Assembly: GCA_002506755.1 (NCBI GenBank)
Contig: DAYD01000013.1
Span: 86,167 to 150,166 of the forward strand
Length of the DNA stretch: 64,000 nucleotides
Direction: 5' to 3'
From: Euryarchaeota archaeon UBA462
Lineage (GTDB): Archaea > Thermoplasmatota > Poseidoniia > Poseidoniales > Thalassarchaeaceae
Position numbers and translations under genes: made by a program
In this document: one piece after another, positions 27,092 to 36,606 of the stretch
Numbering within the stretch: position 1 is the stretch's first letter
How the letters are laid out: each line of letters begins with the position of its first letter
Notes under the pieces: model-generated
The model's database searches: none
The model's input: the letters and a program-made list of their open reading frames with translations, nothing else
Told to the model about the DNA's origin: nothing

Positions 27092-27789
27092 AGCCAGTGA
27101 TTGGAATCACTTGCTTCATTCGAGACACGGTTGTTAGCACTGCATTTGGCAATTGGGAGAGGCATGCAGCCGTACTCCCATCCGCATACATATCAGTGAT
27201 CAATAAAGCAGGTGGAATCCCATTAATTATTCCGCCAGCAGGGGACATGACTCAGATTCTTGACAGTATTGAAGGATTATTAGTTTCAGGTGGCCCGGAC
27301 ATATCTCCATCTAACTACAATCAGGAACCGGGAGAAATGACAAAGGAGTTTTTCCAGGAGCAAGATGATGCCGAGCTTGGATTGATTCATGGCGCATTGG
27401 AAAGGGATATGCCAATTCTTGGAATATGTAGAGGTATGCAAATCCTTAGTGTTGCTCATGGAGGGTCCATGTATCAGCATCTGGACACAACACCAGGTCA
27501 CGAGGGTCATGGGGCATTTGACGGAGGAACCTCAGATCATGGTGTGGAGGTAGTCGAGGGATCTTTACTGCATAGCCTAATGGGCAAGTCAGTGATTGTA
27601 AACTCCGCACATCATCAAGGAGTCTCTGACCCTGGGTCACTCTCAATATCGGCCATCGCAGAGCACGATGGCCTCATAGAAGCCGTAGAAAGGGACGACA
27701 AAAGATTCTGCCTCGGTGTTCAATGGCACCCTGAGAGAATAGATCATGGCCCATTGTTCACAAAGTTTGTAGAAACGGCGAGGGGTTGA
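27088..27789 (+). CDS. Class I glutamine amidotransferase-like gamma-glutamyl hydrolase (PuuD-like, peptidase C26)
   Basis: Cleaves gamma-glutamyl amide bonds; relatives hydrolyse gamma-glutamyl-GABA in putrescine catabolism. The nucleophile Cys is in PILGICRGMQIL, and the catalytic His-Glu pair in VQWHPERI. The family start KPVIGITCFIRDT and the LVSGGPDISPSNY oxyanion-strand segment are present. 233 residues, start ATG 27088 overlapping the previous stop. No other polyamine genes are nearby, so the real substrate is unclear. Confidence 0.82.
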   Translation: MKPVIGITCFIRDTVVSTAFGNWERHAAVLPSAYISVINKAGGIPLIIPPAGDMTQILDSIEGLLVSGGPDISPSNYNQEPGEMTKEFFQEQDDAELGLIHGALERDMPILGICRGMQILSVAHGGSMYQHLDTTPGHEGHGAFDGGTSDHGVEVVEGSLLHSLMGKSVIVNSAHHQGVSDPGSLSISAIAEHDGLIEAVERDDKRFCLGVQWHPERIDHGPLFTKFVETARG

Positions 27790-27816
27790 TGTTGGGAACT
27801 CCCCTCCACTAGTCCA

Positions 27817-29250
27817 GTGACACAGAGAGTATACGACACAAGATCAAGGTCAAAAAGAGACCTTGTCACTCTAGAGGAGGGAAAACTAGGGCTATATGCA
27901 TGCGGAATAACTCCTTACTCTCCCAGTCACATCGGACATGCAAGGCAAGCTATATCTTTCGACATAATAGTCAGATGGCTCAGGAAGAGCGGATACGAGG
28001 TCAATTACATAACCAACTTTACTGACGTCGATGATAAAATAATCTCTGCTGCTAATGAGGAAGGCATTGACTTCCTAGAGCTCGCAAACAGATATATTTC
28101 TGATTACTTTAACTGTATGGACGCATTAAACGTGATCCGTGCGGATGCCTATCCTAGGGTCACAGAGACTATTCCTGAAATAATCTCTATGGTTTCCGAT
28201 CTTCTTGAAAAGGGATATGCATACGAGGGAGGTGATGGTGTATACTTCGAAATCGAAACATCTCCTGAGAAGTACGGGCAGCTTACTGGTCAAACGTTAG
28301 AAATGGTCCGAGCTGGAGCCGGCGGGAGAGTGGATAAGACTGGATCTGGAAAGAGAGACCACAGAGATTTCGCTCTATGGAAGATGGCAAAGCCTGGAGA
28401 GCCATCTTGGGATAGCCCTTGGGGAGCTGGTAGACCGGGGTGGCATATTGAGTGTTCTGCCATGTCTCTGAAGCATCTCGGCGAGAGGTTCGACATCCAC
28501 GGCGGTGGGTCAGATTTGATTTTCCCTCACCATGAAGCTGAGATATTCCAATCAGAGTGTTGTCTGGGCCATGATCCAGTTGTACAATACTGGATCCATA
28601 ATGGAATGGTTAATGTGGAAGGAGAGAAAATGAGCAAGTCTCTAGGTAATTTCTGGACAATATCAGACGCCCTTGAGAAGATTGACCCCCTAGTTCTAAG
28701 ATATTCCCTAATTAACGCACCTTACAGGCAGCCAATGGATTTTAATCAAGTGATGCTGGAAGATGCAAAGTCACATCACAGCAGATTATTGACATGCTAC
28801 GGTGAAGGACTTTCGACGGTAGGGAAAATGGATTGGAGTGAAAATACATTTCTGTTAGAATGTTCTAATAGCCTGGAAAAAGGGATGAATGACGACTTTA
28901 ACACAAGGACGGCACTAGTCGAGGTTCAATCCGTGACTAAGCGACTCAGATCTCTCTTGGATTCTGGAGGCAAGAAAGAAGAAATCGGTGAGTATACAGG
29001 ATGGATAGGTGAGTACGCAGGAGAGGTTTTGGGTCTGCTCCCTAAAGACTCTGGAGTCCTTTCTACGTTGAAAAGCTCCGAGAGTAAACTCTCAGACATT
29101 GCACCAATGGTGGAAGACCTCCTCTCGAAGAGGGAAAAGGCGAGGGCTTCCAAGGACTGGGCTCTTGCGGACGAGATTAGAGATGAGTTATCTGAGGCTG
29201 GAGTTATTGTCGAAGACGGGTCCAACGGAGTCACTTGGCGTCTGAAATGA
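27817..29250 (+). CDS. cysS: Cysteinyl-tRNA synthetase
   Basis: Class I aminoacyl-tRNA synthetase charging tRNA-Cys. The start YACGITPYSPSHIGHARQ holds the zinc Cys and HIGH motif; zinc ligands continue in HIECSAMS and PHHEAE; KMSKS is in GEKMSKSLGNF. A C-terminal helical region and the small DALR-like end (WALADEIRDELSEAGV) fit the family; 477 residues is normal. Start GTG 27817. It follows the amidotransferase by 27 bases and precedes the BNR lipoprotein. Confidence 0.97.
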   Translation: MTQRVYDTRSRSKRDLVTLEEGKLGLYACGITPYSPSHIGHARQAISFDIIVRWLRKSGYEVNYITNFTDVDDKIISAANEEGIDFLELANRYISDYFNCMDALNVIRADAYPRVTETIPEIISMVSDLLEKGYAYEGGDGVYFEIETSPEKYGQLTGQTLEMVRAGAGGRVDKTGSGKRDHRDFALWKMAKPGEPSWDSPWGAGRPGWHIECSAMSLKHLGERFDIHGGGSDLIFPHHEAEIFQSECCLGHDPVVQYWIHNGMVNVEGEKMSKSLGNFWTISDALEKIDPLVLRYSLINAPYRQPMDFNQVMLEDAKSHHSRLLTCYGEGLSTVGKMDWSENTFLLECSNSLEKGMNDDFNTRTALVEVQSVTKRLRSLLDSGGKKEEIGEYTGWIGEYAGEVLGLLPKDSGVLSTLKSSESKLSDIAPMVEDLLSKREKARASKDWALADEIRDELSEAGVIVEDGSNGVTWRLK

Positions 29251-29265
29251 GTTGTGAAAGTGCGA

Positions 29266-29271
29266 TATATC
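29266..29271 (+). promoter_or_regulatory. TATA-like box of the BNR lipoprotein
   Basis: GATATATC lies about 24 bases before the ATG at 29291 and inside the 40-base gap after cysS, the spacing for a leaderless archaeal promoter. It supports the 29291 start over the internal ATG at 29318. Confidence 0.5.
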
Positions 29272-29290
29272 ACCGACACATACGACGATT

Positions 29291-30718
29291 ATGCATCGGG
29301 GTGTTCCCACCAGAGCCATGACCTCTTTGACAATTGCGCTTCTTGTCATTCTGCCGGGTTGTTTAGAGGAAGTAATCCCCTCTGAGGAATCAATCAATTG
29401 GGACGAGGGGTATTATCTGATTGACCCAAGTTCACACGAGGATCCAAGAAACTTCACAGTAGCAGACCCATTTCAAAACCAGACTTGGGGTAACGCGACA
29501 TGGACTGTTTTCGGGAATGAGCACGGTGGGAACTGCTGCGAGCACTATCTAGCAGCCACCAAGGAGGGTTGGATACTCAACTTTGGAGGGGAGTATCCTA
29601 CATGGTCGGAGGATCGTGGATTAACTTGGAAAGAATACAGGCCTACGATTTTCTCCCAGCTTGGATGTAGGGAGTGGAAACCAACCGTTCCCGGACAAGA
29701 GGGTTTGGGAGAGGGTAGCATTGTTCAAGCAACGAACGGGGACTTGATCTCAATGGGTTGGTTCCCATATCCAAGCACTAGCGGTGCGGACCAGTTCTAT
29801 GCATTCTTTTACGATGCCGAGGATGCTGAGTGGAGTTGGTGCTTCAACAGGACTCCAGAACCGTTCTATGATAGGTCTTGGCAGGTAGAGATTGTCGGCC
29901 CAATAAATGGGGGCTTATACGGGAACGGACCTTGGGCAAGTCTGGTAATTTCCAACTTTTGGCATCAAGTCCAAAACGTGGGTGGCCAACTTTCGACCGA
30001 CGGTTTGAACTACGACTATTTCGGCTTCCCAGACAGGGACGACAACCTCGATATCATGGAGGTTGACTTAAATCCTCAGGATTTGGGTCAGGAGTGGGAC
30101 TTCACCAAGCCACATAAGGAAATGAGGGCCTTTCCAGTCCCTTCCGGAGGACTCTATTTTCCAAACTACTTCATTGACGGGAGTGATGCATATCTTGACA
30201 CTTCTCTTAATTGGTGGACTGGTGTCACTATGAATGGCTCCTCCCTTCCTTCTCAGTACTGCGCATTTGACTCTTCTACTGCATTGCACTGTGTAAGTTC
30301 AGCTGGAACTTCCCTGACACATATGCTCTCATGGGATGGGGGTGAATCATGGAGCAACCAGACTTACAATCTTTCTGAAAGGGCCACTGATATAGAGGAG
30401 TGGGAGTTTCACTCAAGCGGTGTTCATGACCTGTTCGTTCTAAATGCCAGATTCCAGAGTGCCGAGGGGCCCGATGTGGATGTTGCCTACCATGTCAGAG
30501 GCTTCTCCGATAATCTGGAACCGGATATTATCACCTACTTGGGACAAGGAGATTTAGATTCGACCTCTGGTGCTGGGAATGACATAAGGTTCGACTTTGC
30601 GAGTATGGGAATTTTACCAGACGGGGGCTCGTTTATTGCTTATCACGACTCAACAGACCCCGATCCTTTGTTTGGCTTAGAAATGCAGCTCCCTCAGTCC
30701 TATATTCAGGAAATGTGA
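29291..30718 (+). CDS. Secreted lipoprotein with BNR/Asp-box repeats
   Basis: A 475-residue exported protein. The N-terminus (ALLVILPGC) has a lipobox-like Cys at about residue 24, implying lipid anchoring. At least two Asp-box motifs are visible, SEDRGLTW (about residue 100) and SWDGGESW (about 350), as in sialidase-like beta-propellers, which suggests a propeller fold. Many Trp and Asn-x-Ser/Thr sites fit an extracellular protein. Catalytic residues of a sialidase are not evident, so a binding or hydrolytic role on glycans is only a possibility. Start ATG 29291; ATG 29318 is an alternative. Confidence 0.7.
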   Translation: MHRGVPTRAMTSLTIALLVILPGCLEEVIPSEESINWDEGYYLIDPSSHEDPRNFTVADPFQNQTWGNATWTVFGNEHGGNCCEHYLAATKEGWILNFGGEYPTWSEDRGLTWKEYRPTIFSQLGCREWKPTVPGQEGLGEGSIVQATNGDLISMGWFPYPSTSGADQFYAFFYDAEDAEWSWCFNRTPEPFYDRSWQVEIVGPINGGLYGNGPWASLVISNFWHQVQNVGGQLSTDGLNYDYFGFPDRDDNLDIMEVDLNPQDLGQEWDFTKPHKEMRAFPVPSGGLYFPNYFIDGSDAYLDTSLNWWTGVTMNGSSLPSQYCAFDSSTALHCVSSAGTSLTHMLSWDGGESWSNQTYNLSERATDIEEWEFHSSGVHDLFVLNARFQSAEGPDVDVAYHVRGFSDNLEPDIITYLGQGDLDSTSGAGNDIRFDFASMGILPDGGSFIAYHDSTDPDPLFGLEMQLPQSYIQEM

Positions 30719-30759
30719 TTCCATCAATTGCCACAATTTTGTCTTGAATAAGGGCCATA

Positions 30760-33700
30760 TTACCGAATTTGGAAAGAGATTTTGCTACCATCAATTTCAA
30801 ACTTGTCAAAATCAGATTTAGGATTCCCTTTGTTTAGTGAACTGTTTCCAGCCCTTGTTTCCGAAATCACGTGCTGCCAGTCTTCCATATTCAGGGTCAC
30901 ACCATCTACCCACACTGACAGGTTGATTGTATCCTCCACTTGAAGATCAAGCTCTTTCCTCTTCGCTTGAACCCTGCGGGTTATATCTCTCGCTATGCCC
31001 TTAGATAAGAGATCTTCATCAGTGTACATGTCCAAAACTATGGACACATCTCCTTCTTCCAGAGATAATGTCTGAGCCGCAAAACCCTCCTTCTCGACCC
31101 TCCTGATTTCTATATCTTCCATTGTAATCTCATATCCAGCTAAAGCCGCGATTCCCGCCTCTATCTCCAATAGCAGTGATTCGGGATCAGATTCGGAGAG
31201 CTCTGCAAGAACTGCTGGTAAGTCGGATCGGCATTTTCCACCCAGCACCTTTCTGTTTGGTTCTAGGACCATTTTTTGGAAGGACTCAAGATCCTCCTCA
31301 GAGTACAAATGTTCGACATTAAGCTCCTCTGCCAGAATATCACTGAAACGGGAAATGTCAGGTCCGCCGACCACCCAGCCAGTCCTGCAGGGGAGTCTCT
31401 GCCTTCTGCCAGCCTCCACCCGAATTCTTCTTCCCGCCTCAGCAAGAGACCTGACTAGCCTCATCTCTTGCTCTAGAGTCGAGTCCTTTGGCGGAAGGGA
31501 TCGTTCAACTATATCGGATCCAACTGGCCAATCCGCTAAGTGTACTGATGATCCGGTTAGCTCTCTGTGTATATGATCGGGCATGAAAGGAGATACCGGA
31601 GACATTAGTCTGCAAACGATTAGTAAGACCTCGTGTAATGTGTGCTGGCAAGCCCTCTTGTCATTACTGTCGGCCTCGTCCCACAACCTCCTCCTAGATC
31701 TACGTACATACCAGTTCGAGAGATCATTTACAACGAAGTCCTCCAATCTTCTGCCTGCCTTGTGGAAGTCCCAGGAAACGAAGCTGGAGTGATAGCTATC
31801 AGCCATATCGGTTAACTTTGATAGCACCCACCTATCCAAAGGACTTCTTTCGGCCACCTCTACGAATCCCGAACCGTCTTCGGGGTCAAATCCATCTAAA
31901 GCCGCATAGTCAGCATGGAAGCGATAAACGTTCCATAACGTCAAGAACATCTTTGCATAGGATTCTCTTACTCCATTCGGATCAAAATTTGTAGGCGACC
32001 ATGGTGCACTTTGCGTGGTCATGTACCATCTGATTGAGTCAGCACCTTCTTTGTTGAAATGACTCCATGGATCTACCACATTCCCCCTGGACTTGCTCAT
32101 CTTCTTGCCGTCTTTGTCTAAAATATGCCCAAGAGATAGGCATCTTCGGAAGCACGGTTCGTCAAACACAGACGTAGCAACTGCCAGAAGTGAGTAAAAC
32201 CACCCTCTTGTTTGATCCACAGCCTCGCAGATGTAGTCAACCGGAAACGACCCCTCAAAGAGCTCTTCGTTCTCAAATGGGTAGTGCCATTGGGCAAAAG
32301 AGGCACATCCTGAGTCGAACCAGCAATCCATGACGTAAGGCTCTCTAATCATCTCGCCAGAGCAGCCCTTCTGAGGGCACAAGAGCTTGACATCATCAAC
32401 ATACGGCCTATGAAGCTCAGGCGGGATTGGGGAGGAATCGGTCTTCATCGAGCTCATCTCCTCGATACTACCAACGCAATGTTCCGTTCCGCAGTCCGGG
32501 CAGATCCAAACAGGAATCGGGGTTCCCCAGTATCGTTCACGGCTAATAGCCCAATCCTTGATGTTGGAAAGCCATTCTCCCATCCTCTTGGTGCCTGTCC
32601 ATTCAGGTGCCCATTCAACACTGGAATTGTGATTTAGTATCTGGTCCCTAACGGCTGTCATTCTAACAAACCAGCTATCCATCGCGTAATAGAGAAGAGG
32701 ATGGTCTGTTCTCCAACAATGAGGATAGTCATGAGTGTACTCGTGCTCCCTGTAGAGAAGCCCTTGCGAATCTAAAAGATCGATAATTATATCATCGCAA
32801 TCTTTCACATATCTGCCATCAAGAGATTCATGAACACCATCAACGAAGGCTCCATCCATCCCTACGGTGTGCTGAGCAGGGAAACCAACCTCCATACCTA
32901 ACCTGTAATCATCCTCCCCGTACATCACTGCCGTGTGGACAACTCCTGTGCCATCTGTAGTTGTCACAAAGTCAGCAGGAACTATTGTCCACGCGGTCTG
33001 TGAGTTGCCTTTCTCCACAGCTCCTGGAAAAAGGGGTGAGTAAGCCTTTCCAACAAGATCTGAGCCGTTAAATTCCTCGATCACTTCAGCGTGGTTTCTG
33101 AGTACGCTTCCGATGAGATCCTTTGCGAGTATCAGCTCTTCACCAACTTGTGCCCCCCCTCTTCCTTCCCAAGAGTCTGAAGGAGGCTCTGTTATCCTAA
33201 CTCTGCAATAGGTTAGTTCCGGCCCAACAGCCAGACCGACATTCCCGGGCAGAGTCCAAGGAGTTGTAGTCCATGCTAAGACTGCGGCGTCATCGCCTTC
33301 GATTCGAAACTTTACAAAAACAGCTGGCTCAGAGACTTCTTTGTAGCCCTGTGAAACCTCATGTGTGGAATAGCTGGTTCCTGTTTGGGGGCAGTATGGT
33401 AGAACTTTGTGGCCTCTGAATAGCAACCCCTTTTCGAACATCTGTTTCAAGGACCACCAAGCGGACTCGATATATTCGTCATGCAGAGTGACGTAAGGAT
33501 CTTCCATGTCGACCCAGAAACCCATCCTTTCTGTCATTTCTCTCCAAGCTTCTTCGTAAGTCCACACACTCTCCTTGCACTTCTGATTGAACTCTTTCAT
33601 CCCGAATTTTTCGATAGCTTCGTTCGACATCAGATTCAATTGTTTCTGGACTTCAATTTCCACAGGAAGGCCATGCGTATCCCAACCTCCTTTCCGTTCC

Positions 33701-33942
33701 ACTACATGCCCCTCCATTGACTTCCATCGACATACCATATCCTTGAACAACCTGGAAAGAACGTGATGAATGCCTGGCTTTCCATTGGCCGTAGGCGGTC
33801 CTTCCAGAAATGTGAATGGCACTCCTGAATCCTTCCTTGAGCTTATCGATTCAGAGAATGTACCCTCCTCTTCCCATTTCTTTACGATCGACCCTTCGAG
33901 AGAAACCGGGTCAAGGTCACCCGGAGAAACAGGCACGCTCAT
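30760..33942 (-). CDS. ileS: Isoleucyl-tRNA synthetase
   Basis: Class I synthetase charging tRNA-Ile. It has GPPTANGKPGIHHVLSRLF with the HIGH-equivalent GIHH, the editing domain (TWTTPWTLPGN-type region, here WTTTPWTLPGN), CPDCGTEHC/CPQKGC zinc-knuckle-like pairs, GSFPVDYICEAVDQTRGWFY, and KMSKSRGNVVDPW. A length of 1060 residues fits the eukaryotic/archaeal-like clade. The C-terminal DUF5915-like end is present. Start ATG 33942. It is divergent from the HMA-DUF4396 gene at 34022. Confidence 0.96.
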   Translation of the reverse strand: MSVPVSPGDLDPVSLEGSIVKKWEEEGTFSESISSRKDSGVPFTFLEGPPTANGKPGIHHVLSRLFKDMVCRWKSMEGHVVERKGGWDTHGLPVEIEVQKQLNLMSNEAIEKFGMKEFNQKCKESVWTYEEAWREMTERMGFWVDMEDPYVTLHDEYIESAWWSLKQMFEKGLLFRGHKVLPYCPQTGTSYSTHEVSQGYKEVSEPAVFVKFRIEGDDAAVLAWTTTPWTLPGNVGLAVGPELTYCRVRITEPPSDSWEGRGGAQVGEELILAKDLIGSVLRNHAEVIEEFNGSDLVGKAYSPLFPGAVEKGNSQTAWTIVPADFVTTTDGTGVVHTAVMYGEDDYRLGMEVGFPAQHTVGMDGAFVDGVHESLDGRYVKDCDDIIIDLLDSQGLLYREHEYTHDYPHCWRTDHPLLYYAMDSWFVRMTAVRDQILNHNSSVEWAPEWTGTKRMGEWLSNIKDWAISRERYWGTPIPVWICPDCGTEHCVGSIEEMSSMKTDSSPIPPELHRPYVDDVKLLCPQKGCSGEMIREPYVMDCWFDSGCASFAQWHYPFENEELFEGSFPVDYICEAVDQTRGWFYSLLAVATSVFDEPCFRRCLSLGHILDKDGKKMSKSRGNVVDPWSHFNKEGADSIRWYMTTQSAPWSPTNFDPNGVRESYAKMFLTLWNVYRFHADYAALDGFDPEDGSGFVEVAERSPLDRWVLSKLTDMADSYHSSFVSWDFHKAGRRLEDFVVNDLSNWYVRRSRRRLWDEADSNDKRACQHTLHEVLLIVCRLMSPVSPFMPDHIHRELTGSSVHLADWPVGSDIVERSLPPKDSTLEQEMRLVRSLAEAGRRIRVEAGRRQRLPCRTGWVVGGPDISRFSDILAEELNVEHLYSEEDLESFQKMVLEPNRKVLGGKCRSDLPAVLAELSESDPESLLLEIEAGIAALAGYEITMEDIEIRRVEKEGFAAQTLSLEEGDVSIVLDMYTDEDLLSKGIARDITRRVQAKRKELDLQVEDTINLSVWVDGVTLNMEDWQHVISETRAGNSSLNKGNPKSDFDKFEIDGSKISFQIR

Positions 33943-34021
33943 CGGCCAACCGACCTATGGCTTTGTCTTGAACTTGAGGGGAACCGATTGAGTTTTTGAA
34001 AGAGAAATTGCAAGACTTAAA

Positions 34022-34687
34022 ATGCACTGTGCATCACTTCAACCCATGCCTGATATGATTCGTCTAGACGTCGGGGGTATGACATGCGATGGCTGCTCTA
34101 ACAACGTAAGGGCAGCTATTGAGCAACTGTCGGGGGTAGTTTCTGCGGTCGTTGACCATAATCATGGTTTTGCAGAGGTAAGTCATAATGGAGTCTCTAG
34201 AACGGATTTGAGCAGTGCGGTAAGATCTGCTGGATATACTGTTGATGGCTTGGGGGAAGAATTCCATTGGCGGGATGGGAGTGTTTGGAGACAGTCCGCT
34301 CACAATACCAAATGGTGTCTGATCGGCTGCAGTATCGGAGACTTTGGAACCATTGCCGCATTTCAGTTCATTTTTACCGAATCCGGCTGGACCCCGATGA
34401 TGATCATGGCACTGGCAATGTTCAATGGAATCCTGACCTCCATAGCTCTTGAGACCATTATCCTCTCAGCTCAAATGGCGTTAAATGAAGCATTCAGAGT
34501 CGCTATCGGGATGTCCCTAATTTCTATGATTTCAATGGAGGCGGCAATGAACGCCGTAGACTTAGTCTTGACCGGTGGGGCTAAGCTTACCTGGTGGGTT
34601 ATTGTACCGATGCTAGTTGCAGGATTCCTTACCCCATGGCCTTACAACTATTGGAGGTTGAAGAAATACGGTGTGGCTTGTCACTGA
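34022..34687 (+). CDS. Heavy-metal-associated (HMA) domain fused to a DUF4396-like membrane domain
   Basis: The N-terminal 70 residues form an HMA domain with the metal-binding VGGMTCDGCSNNV (Cys-x2-Cys), as in copper chaperones and P-type ATPases. Then comes a membrane domain of four helices starting with NTKWCLIGCSIGDFG and ending with FLTPWPYNYWRLKKYG, both typical of DUF4396. No ATPase motifs (DKTGT, HP) are present, so this is not a P-type pump. It may sequester or deliver Cu/Zn ions at the membrane. Starts at 34022, 34046 and 34055 are all in frame; the last (MIRLDVGGMTC) is minimal. Divergent from ileS. Confidence 0.75.
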   Translation: MHCASLQPMPDMIRLDVGGMTCDGCSNNVRAAIEQLSGVVSAVVDHNHGFAEVSHNGVSRTDLSSAVRSAGYTVDGLGEEFHWRDGSVWRQSAHNTKWCLIGCSIGDFGTIAAFQFIFTESGWTPMMIMALAMFNGILTSIALETIILSAQMALNEAFRVAIGMSLISMISMEAAMNAVDLVLTGGAKLTWWVIVPMLVAGFLTPWPYNYWRLKKYGVACH

Positions 34688-34696
34688 GGTATTGAA

Positions 34697-35476
34697 ATGA
34701 CCGAATGGCTGCAAGTAGCGCAGGAGATTGCCTCTTGGGTCCGTCAATATGCCGAGAGGAACTCAATACAAACTCTTGTCGTCGGCGCCTCCGGAGGTAT
34801 TGACTCGGCAGTTACTTCGACCTTATGTGCTAAAACTGGGATGGAAACTATAGTATTGAACATGCCAATATACCAATACCAATCTCAATATGACCTATCA
34901 AAAAAACACATTGAATGGTTGCAGGCAAAATGGCCGAACGTTGACGGACGTGAGGTGGATTTGACGTCGACATTCGATAGCTTCAGAGACGATCTAAATG
35001 GCAATAAAATAACAGATCTAGCCCTCGCCAACTCAAGGGCGAGGCTACGAATGGCCGCTCTTTATGCAATAGCCGGATCTAATGATGGAATCGTAGTAGG
35101 GACAGGAAACAGGGTAGAAGACTTTGGCGTTGGATTCTTTACGAAGTATGGTGATGGTGGAGTTGACATATCCCCAATAGCCGATCTATACAAATCTGAA
35201 GTCTACTCATTGGGCGAGGAGCTTGGAATATTGAAGCAGATTTTGGAGGCGCCCCCAACCGATGGTCTGTGGGATGATGGGAGAACTGATGAGGATCAGA
35301 TGGGAGCATCATACTCCGAGTTGGAATGGGCAATGTCAGTTGAAGAATCTAAATCAATCGATAATTTATCTTCTAGGGAATTAGAAGTACTGGAGATATA
35401 CCGAAGATTCAACGAGGAAAACAAACACAAGATGTCTCCAATACCGGTCTTCCATATGAAGAGAAACTTATTTTGA
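34697..35476 (+). CDS. nadE: NAD+ synthetase (ammonia-dependent)
   Basis: ATP-dependent amidation of deamido-NAD+. The P-loop VGASGGIDSAVT and the second ATP/NAD motif GTGNRVEDFGVGFFTKYGDG are clear, with PTDGLWDDGRTDEDQMG for the deamido-NAD site. At 259 residues with no glutaminase domain it should use ammonia. Start ATG 34697, 9 bases after the HMA gene, so likely co-transcribed. A small membrane peptide gene follows. Confidence 0.95.
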   Translation: MTEWLQVAQEIASWVRQYAERNSIQTLVVGASGGIDSAVTSTLCAKTGMETIVLNMPIYQYQSQYDLSKKHIEWLQAKWPNVDGREVDLTSTFDSFRDDLNGNKITDLALANSRARLRMAALYAIAGSNDGIVVGTGNRVEDFGVGFFTKYGDGGVDISPIADLYKSEVYSLGEELGILKQILEAPPTDGLWDDGRTDEDQMGASYSELEWAMSVEESKSIDNLSSRELEVLEIYRRFNEENKHKMSPIPVFHMKRNLF

Positions 35477-35491
35477 AGGGCGGTCATCAAT

Positions 35492-35650
35492 TTGGACGAA
35501 GATCAGACTAAAAGGGTGTATGTTAGGAAAAGTCGAGAATCATATAGCGGAATGGTCCTTGAATCCGTATTCAGATTTCTAATTAGAGCTATAGGAGTCA
35601 TAGTCGCTTTGTCCCTAGCCCTCTTATTTTTCCCATTTTTCCAAGGTTAA
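35492..35650 (+). CDS. Small single-helix membrane protein (52 aa)
   Basis: A 52-residue frame from TTG 35492: a charged N-terminus (MDEDQTKRVYVRKSRES) followed by one long hydrophobic helix (FLIRAIGVIVALSLALLFF) and a short end. GAAGGGCGG lies upstream of the start. It begins 15 bases after nadE and ends 10 bases before the convergent gene. The soluble-plus-one-helix design and good codon continuity suggest a real short gene, but no family can be named and the TTG start is a guess. Confidence 0.45.
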   Translation: MDEDQTKRVYVRKSRESYSGMVLESVFRFLIRAIGVIVALSLALLFFPFFQG

Positions 35651-35660
35651 TTGATACTAA

Positions 35661-36539
35661 TCACCTGTCTCTGCGATCCTCTACTTTTTTCTTGTATTCC
35701 TTGTTAGAATCTTCTTCGGTCCACCCTCCAAGGTGAAGTCCTCCAGTTTTATGAACCCCTCCCCTCCTGTTTCCTTTTCTGGGTTTTCTGTAGACATCCT
35801 TCTTCTCGGAATGCCTCGTGAATGCCTTAGGAAGCCCATCGTCACCCCTCTCTTGACCAGATAGGGAATAAGCTCTCCATTCTGCCTTATTGGCTTCGGA
35901 TTTTGTTATGCCAAGCTCCTCCTTTTCGGTTGAGAACAAATTAATAATTATGCCAATAAGCATCAAAAGTATCGAACCACAGAGCATACTTCTTCCTGAA
36001 GCCAGACCGGACCGAAACCACTCTATCAACCAAGATCCAAAACTTAATTCTGATGGTTCACTTTCCTGAAGTAGACTAACGAAGTAATTCGACTCAAATG
36101 TGTAATTACCCCATGAACATCTAGGAAGTGAGCTATTCTCCGGGTCATAACATATTTGTCCTACGTAAATCATATCTTCGACGTCGTTTCTCTCGAACCC
36201 CTCAACGCATTTTTCGTTGAATCTTACTACTTCAAAATCCTTTGAGGAGTTGTTAGAATCCTCAGTGTGAACTGTAATTTCAATCAATGAACACAAGTCG
36301 TAGAGTCCATCTTCATCATCATCCAAATACTCTCCAAAGGTGTAGACCGCCCAACCTAGTGTATCCGTGCCATGATCTTCCAGAGTCAGGTTCCCTCCCA
36401 TTCCTGAGTAATCGAAGTCCACGTTTTCCTCATCCTCGGAATCAAAGAATGGAAAAGGTGTCGAGGTCAAAAAAAAGACAGTACTAACAAACATCAGAGT
36501 TCCAGAAATGGCCATTGTGATTCCAGCTACAGGGTTCAT
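35661..36539 (-). CDS. Membrane protein with two helices and a basic cytoplasmic tail
   Basis: A 292-residue protein of unknown family. Helix 1 (ITMAISGTLMFVSTVFFLT) is followed by an acidic extracellular part with calcium-type DDDEDGLYD and several Cys residues (CSLIEI, EKCVEG, QICYDP, PRCSWG) that may form disulfides. Helix 2 (SMLCGSILLMLIGIIINLF) leads to a strongly basic, Gly/Arg/Lys-rich cytoplasmic tail of about 85 residues (YRKPRKGNRRGG). The layout is that of a surface sensor or anchor; the function is unknown. Same strand as the next gene upstream, with a 67-base gap. Confidence 0.6.
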   Translation of the reverse strand: MNPVAGITMAISGTLMFVSTVFFLTSTPFPFFDSEDEENVDFDYSGMGGNLTLEDHGTDTLGWAVYTFGEYLDDDEDGLYDLCSLIEITVHTEDSNNSSKDFEVVRFNEKCVEGFERNDVEDMIYVGQICYDPENSSLPRCSWGNYTFESNYFVSLLQESEPSELSFGSWLIEWFRSGLASGRSMLCGSILLMLIGIIINLFSTEKEELGITKSEANKAEWRAYSLSGQERGDDGLPKAFTRHSEKKDVYRKPRKGNRRGGVHKTGGLHLGGWTEEDSNKEYKKKVEDRRDR

Positions 36540-36606
36540 TCAACCTACCTGTCGCAGCAGTATTGAATCAAGTTTGTTGCGCCGAGAACTATTGTTGTAT
36601 AGTATC

